Part shown: in pieces, positions 4,970 through 8,208 of the stretch | How the letters are laid out: the number at the start of each line of letters is the position of its first letter | Numbering within the stretch: the stretch's first letter is position 1 | DNA from: Anaerolineae bacterium | GTDB lineage: Bacteria > Chloroflexota > Anaerolineae > Aggregatilineales > Phototrophicaceae | Assembly: GCA_014379235.1 (NCBI GenBank) | Contig: JACMMD010000626.1 | Coordinates: 1-8,208, forward strand | DNA: 8,208 bases | Direction of reading: 5' to 3' | The notes under the pieces: generated by a model | What the model was told of the DNA's origin: nothing | Database searches by the model: none | What the model saw: only the letters and a program-made list of their open reading frames with translations | Program-made: the position numbers and the translations under genes

Positions 4970-7795
4970 TTATTCTTCGCCTTCTGTCACTTGTTCCACC
5001 ACTAAGCGATATGCATCCTCGATCAACGCCGCTTGATTGACGCTGTGCCACGACGACGACCCTTCCGCAGGGCTGGAATTGCGGGCCCGTCCCACATAGC
5101 CGAGCGTCCAATTACCGTCGTTCAATTCCTCAAGCAGAGGCCGTGCGAACTCCCACGCGCCCATATTTTCCGGTTCTTCCTGCGTCCAAATCACCTGTTC
5201 GACGTTCGGATAGCGTTCGAGAACCGCCGCCAGATCGACGCTAGGGAAGGGGTAAAGCTGTTCGACACGCACGATAGCGATGGACGGATTGGCAGCGCGG
5301 TGTTCGCTGGAGATCAAATCGACGTAAATTTTGCCGCTGCACAACAGCAAGCGCGTCACCTGTTCGCGACGTTCGGTGGCGGCGGCATCGTCAATCACGG
5401 GCTGCCAACTGCCTTCGGCCAGCTCTCGCAGCGATGACACCACCAAGCGATGTCGCAGCAGGCTTTTCGGTGTCAGCACGATCAATGGCAGCGGGTCACT
5501 TTTCAGCAAAAGCGCCTGCCGCCGCAGCAAATGAAAATACTGCGCGGGCGTTGTGCAGTTGGCGATACGCAGGTTGGTTTCCGCCGCCTGCTGCAAGAAA
5601 CGCTCGACACGTCCGGTAGAGTGGTCGGGGCCTTGGCCTTCCCAACCGTGCGGCAGCAGCAGCGCCAGCGAGGGCGTTTGCCCCCACTTGGCACGGGCAG
5701 ACAGCAAGAACTCGTCGAGGATAGTCTGCGCGCCATTGATGAAGTCGCCGTACTGCGCTTCCCACAGTACGAAACGTTCGGGCGCTTGCACGTTGTAGCC
5801 ATATTCGAAGCCGATAGCGGCGTTCTCTGACAGCGGGCTGTCGTGAATCTCGAAGGCCGCCTTTGCCTGCGGCAGCGCTTGGAGCGGTGTAAACGTGTCG
5901 CCGTTCTCGACATCGTGGAAAACCGCGTGGCGCTGGCTGAATGTGCCGCGCTCGACATCTTGGCCGGTCATGCGAATGGCGATGCCGTCTGCGAGGATGC
6001 TGCCAAACGCAAGCTGTTCCGCCGTCGACCAATCAATCACACGGGCATCAGCATCTTTCAGGCTGTCGCGGCGCTTCTGCATCCCGCGCGCGATCTTCGG
6101 GTTGAGGTTGAAGCCTTCGGGCACGGTCAGCAGCGCTTCGTTGAGCGCTTGCAGTTTGCGAATGGGCACGGACGTTTTGGTGCGGCGTGCTGTTCCCGGC
6201 ACGGGTGATAGAGGTATCGCCTCTACGAGGTCTTTCTCGACATTGAGCGACTCCAACACCGCTTGCAGTTCTTCCATCTGGCGGCGGAGCATGGCTTCCG
6301 GCGTTTCGGCATCAATGTCGCCGCGCTCCACCAGCGTCTTACCCCATTGATCGCGCACAGTGGGATGCTTCTCGATTTTGCGATACATCACGGGCTGCGT
6401 GAAGCCGGGTTCGTCGCCTTCGTTGTGGCCGTAGCGGCGGTAGCCGATCAGGTCGATTACAAAATCTTTTTCGAACTGGCTGAGGTAGGCATAGGCCATG
6501 CGCGCCACTTCGATACAGGCTTCGGGATCATCGGCATTGACATGGACGATGGGCATTTTGAAGCCCTTGGCAAGGTCACTAGCGTAGATCGTGCTGCGCG
6601 CATTGTTCGGGCGTGTGGTGTAACCAAGCTGATTATTGGCGATGATATGCAGCGTTCCACCCGTCCAATAGCCGGGAAGCTGCGACAGGTTGAGCGTCTC
6701 GGCCACGATGCCCTGAGCGGGAAATGACGCATCGCCGTGAATCAGAATTTGCAGCGTCATATCGGGGTCGAACTGTGGTTCGCCGGGTTGATCGACCTGC
6801 GTTCCAACAGCCCGCGCCATGCCCTCGACCACCGGATTGACCGCTTCGAGGTGGCTCGGATTGGGGGCCATCGACACAACCAGATCGACAGGCTGGCCCT
6901 CTTGTATCGCCCGCCGCGCCCCTGAATGATATTTCACATCGCCCGTCCAACCGAGATTGTGGTTGAAGGTACGCTTCTCTACGGGGTCTTTGAACTCCGC
7001 CAGAAGCTGTACATAGGGCTTATTCAGTATATGCGTTAAGACGTTCAAGCGGCCACGATGCGCCATACCGATGAGTACAGCCAGCGTTTTCTCATCCGCC
7101 GCCGAGCCGATGGTCTCATCGAGGATGGGAACCATCATATCGAGACCTTCAATCGAGAAGCGCGTTTTGCCGGGAAAGATGCGATGGATAAAGCGCTCGA
7201 ACGCCTCAACCTGCGTCAGCCGCAGCAGCAAGGCTTCGGGGTTGATCGGGTCATTCGGTGCGCGATAGCGTCCGGTTTCCGCCGCTTCGCGCAGCCAATT
7301 GCGTTCTTCGGGGATGCGGATATGGTCGTAGTCATAGCCGATACGCGACGAGTACACCGCGCGCAGTTTTTGAATCGCGTCGAGCGCGTTCGCCGCCTCA
7401 GCCGCAATCGGGCCGCCGATCAAGCTGGCTGGAAACTCGCGCAGATCGTCCTCGTTGAGTCCGTAAGTCGCCAGTTCGAGCGATGGATCGCCAATCGGTT
7501 CGCTGCCGAGCGGGTCGAGCTGCGCCGCCAGATGACCGTATTCGCGGATCGACTGCGCTAAGTTCACCGCGCCAACGATTTTCTCAATCGACGGGGCATC
7601 CATCGTACCCGATACGCTATCGGCGGCGAATGAAGCGCCATCCGTCGAAGCGGATCCTACGCCTTCGGGCGGCGTCCAGTTCTGGAAGAATGCGCGCGTC
7701 GCGGCATCTACCGACTCTGGATTCTGACGGTAGCGATCATACAGTTCAAGGACATACCCGATGTTCGGGCCGTGAAAGTTATCTAATGATGTCAT
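4970..7795 (-). CDS. sucA: 2-oxoglutarate dehydrogenase E1 component
   Basis: 941 aa, normal for SucA/OdhA. This thiamine-diphosphate enzyme decarboxylates 2-oxoglutarate and succinylates the E2 lipoyl group, a committed TCA-cycle step. Seen in order: the N-terminal E2-interacting segment NIGYVLELYDRYRQNPESVD (11-30) with AFFQNW (35-40); variable Gly/Ala linker about 41-68; MAHRGRLNVL (244-253); NPSHLEAVNPV (312-322); the ThDP/Mg motif GDASFPAQG (354-362) with its distal Asn in ANNQLGYTT (386-394); GYRRYGHNEGDEP (451-463); transketolase-like Pyr domain from about 590, with RGTFSQRHAVFHD (616-628), PLSENAAIGFEYGY (654-667) and LWEAQYGDFINGAQ (677-690); HGWEGQGPDHSTGRVERFLQ (716-735); and C-terminal VEQLYPFP (844-851). 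No key motif is missing. It is transcribed first, with sucB immediately after. The ATG matches the conserved N-terminus although no Shine-Dalgarno precedes it. Confidence 0.97.
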   Translation of the reverse strand: MTSLDNFHGPNIGYVLELYDRYRQNPESVDAATRAFFQNWTPPEGVGSASTDGASFAADSVSGTMDAPSIEKIVGAVNLAQSIREYGHLAAQLDPLGSEPIGDPSLELATYGLNEDDLREFPASLIGGPIAAEAANALDAIQKLRAVYSSRIGYDYDHIRIPEERNWLREAAETGRYRAPNDPINPEALLLRLTQVEAFERFIHRIFPGKTRFSIEGLDMMVPILDETIGSAADEKTLAVLIGMAHRGRLNVLTHILNKPYVQLLAEFKDPVEKRTFNHNLGWTGDVKYHSGARRAIQEGQPVDLVVSMAPNPSHLEAVNPVVEGMARAVGTQVDQPGEPQFDPDMTLQILIHGDASFPAQGIVAETLNLSQLPGYWTGGTLHIIANNQLGYTTRPNNARSTIYASDLAKGFKMPIVHVNADDPEACIEVARMAYAYLSQFEKDFVIDLIGYRRYGHNEGDEPGFTQPVMYRKIEKHPTVRDQWGKTLVERGDIDAETPEAMLRRQMEELQAVLESLNVEKDLVEAIPLSPVPGTARRTKTSVPIRKLQALNEALLTVPEGFNLNPKIARGMQKRRDSLKDADARVIDWSTAEQLAFGSILADGIAIRMTGQDVERGTFSQRHAVFHDVENGDTFTPLQALPQAKAAFEIHDSPLSENAAIGFEYGYNVQAPERFVLWEAQYGDFINGAQTILDEFLLSARAKWGQTPSLALLLPHGWEGQGPDHSTGRVERFLQQAAETNLRIANCTTPAQYFHLLRRQALLLKSDPLPLIVLTPKSLLRHRLVVSSLRELAEGSWQPVIDDAAATERREQVTRLLLCSGKIYVDLISSEHRAANPSIAIVRVEQLYPFPSVDLAAVLERYPNVEQVIWTQEEPENMGAWEFARPLLEELNDGNWTLGYVGRARNSSPAEGSSSWHSVNQAALIEDAYRLVVEQVTEGEE

Positions 7796-7847
7796 AATAT
7801 CTATGGTAGCAAGAATCCGCGCAAAACGGAAACGACTTAAGTTACAA

Positions 7848-7873
7848 AGTATACAAATTTAACCCGTTCACAA
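7848..7873 (-). promoter_or_regulatory. possible sucAB promoter
   Basis: Reading the minus strand, TATACT (7853-7848) matches five of six bases of a -10 box and lies 52 nt upstream of the sucA ATG, giving a leader of roughly 45 nt. TTGTGA (7873-7868) is a fair -35, but the spacer is only 14 nt, shorter than the usual 16-18, so the -35 assignment is weak. The surrounding 7796-7900 is clearly AT-richer than the genes. Confidence 0.4.
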
Positions 7874-7898
7874 GCAGTAAATACAATCAAGAAATCAA

Positions 7899-7926
7899 AT
7901 AAGGGCGCAATGCATTGCGCTTCTAC
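7899..7926. repeat. decayed copy of the GTAGGGGCGC palindrome; possible terminator for the minus-strand gene upstream
   Basis: The arms ATAAGGGCGC (7899-7908) and GCGCTTCTAC (7917-7926) each differ at two positions from the arms of the palindrome at 2111-2138; all four differences are transitions. The centre is AATGCATT instead of TTCGCGAA. The intact core GCGCAATGCATTGCGC (7905-7920) forms a 6-bp stem with a TGCA loop. On the minus strand it starts 35 nt past the stop of the gene at 7962-8208 and is followed by a T-rich run (TTATTTGATTTCTT), so it may end that transcript before the sucA promoter. Confidence 0.65.
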
Positions 7927-7961
7927 GAAATGATTATGGTTGGATAGGGCAGGGGGATCGG

Positions 7962-8208
7962 CTAGAAGGCGCTGTCGAGTGTGGAAACCACGCGCAGCGG
8001 ATAGGCGGCGATCAACTGGATCACGAACGGGTTGTTGATAACCGACACGCGGGATACCTCTGTGCCGCGTCTGATGTCGAAGTGGTACACGAACACCCGC
8101 CGCGAACTGGTCAGCCAGTGGCTTTCACGCACAACGATGTCGTCCAATGTCCAGCCATCATCCAGCGCAGTCAGCAGGCAGTCCACACCGACGAAGCGCT
8201 CCGATGGC
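7962..8208 (-). CDS. unrecognised protein, C-terminal end (5' end outside window)
   Basis: A minus-strand frame is open from the window edge to a TAG at 7962-7964. A GTG at 8186 could start a 74-aa protein, but the frame continues upstream (Pro-Ser-Glu-Arg-Phe-Val-Gly) without a stop and no ribosome site is visible, so a longer, truncated gene is more likely. Visible sequence: LLTALDDGWTLDDIVVRESHWLTSSRRVFVYHFDIRRG, then EVSRVSVINNPFVIQLIAAYPLRVVST. The alternating charged and hydrophobic pattern suggests a small alpha/beta domain; there is no membrane segment. I do not recognise the family and assign no function. The codon composition is similar to sucA, which supports real coding. It is separated from sucA by 166 nt containing a palindrome and a probable promoter, so it is unlikely to be co-transcribed with it. 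Confidence 0.55.
   Translation of the reverse strand, partial: PSERFVGVDCLLTALDDGWTLDDIVVRESHWLTSSRRVFVYHFDIRRGTEVSRVSVINNPFVIQLIAAYPLRVVSTLDSAF

Noticed and set aside
5496..6032. 178- and 151-codon minus-strand frames inside sucA
   Set aside because: SucA is continuous and full-length across this region with all motifs, so there is no frameshift or nested gene to explain.
7058..7561. 167-codon plus-strand frame antisense to the sucA N-terminal part
   Set aside because: No ribosome site or recognisable domain; a shadow of sucA.

Overview
The window is a stretch of bacterial chromosome with dense genes and moderately high GC. I favour a Chloroflexota-like bacterium, with moderate confidence. 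The grounds are the 2-oxoglutarate dehydrogenase E1-E2 pair of the OdhA/SucA type, the DUF1800/DUF1501 pair, and intergenic palindromes of the GTAGGGGCGC...GCGCCCCTAC kind, which I recall from Chloroflexota and also from cyanobacteria. Cyanobacteria usually lack this dehydrogenase. No marker gene is present to settle the taxonomy.

Layout. (1) Positions 1-2099, plus strand: the 3' end of a DUF1800 gene, followed 9 nt later by a Tat-exported DUF1501 protein. (2) 2111-2138: a perfect 28-bp palindrome. (3) 2165-2935, plus strand: a secreted, very acidic and Trp/Tyr-rich protein that reads as three degenerate PepSY-like modules. (4) 2944-3020: an element made of two inverted 30-nt hairpin units around a 17-nt spacer. 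(5) 3074-3611, plus strand: a DUF433 antitoxin/DUF5615 PIN-like toxin pair overlapping by 17 nt, less GC-rich than its neighbours. (6) 3608-7795, minus strand: sucA then sucB, with the sucA stop directly abutting the sucB start. The toxin stop and the sucB stop overlap tail to tail. (7) 7796-7961: a probable sucA promoter and a decayed copy of the first palindrome family. (8) 7962-8208, minus strand: the C-terminal end of an unrecognised protein that runs off the window.

How they work together. SucA (thiamine-diphosphate E1) and SucB (lipoyl E2) are two of the three enzymes that convert 2-oxoglutarate to succinyl-CoA in the TCA cycle; the E3 gene (lpd) is not here. DUF1800 and DUF1501 proteins recur as neighbours in many bacteria and appear to form an exported pair of unknown function. 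The PepSY-like protein downstream may or may not belong with them. The toxin-antitoxin pair looks like an acquired module sitting between the two blocks, next to a structured repeat.

No stretch longer than 300 nt lacks a gene. I see no RNA gene, CRISPR array, insertion sequence or prophage. Nothing here clearly amounts to a new system. The most unusual signals are the two intergenic repeat families, one of which shows compensatory stem changes, and the tail-to-tail overlap of toxin and sucB.
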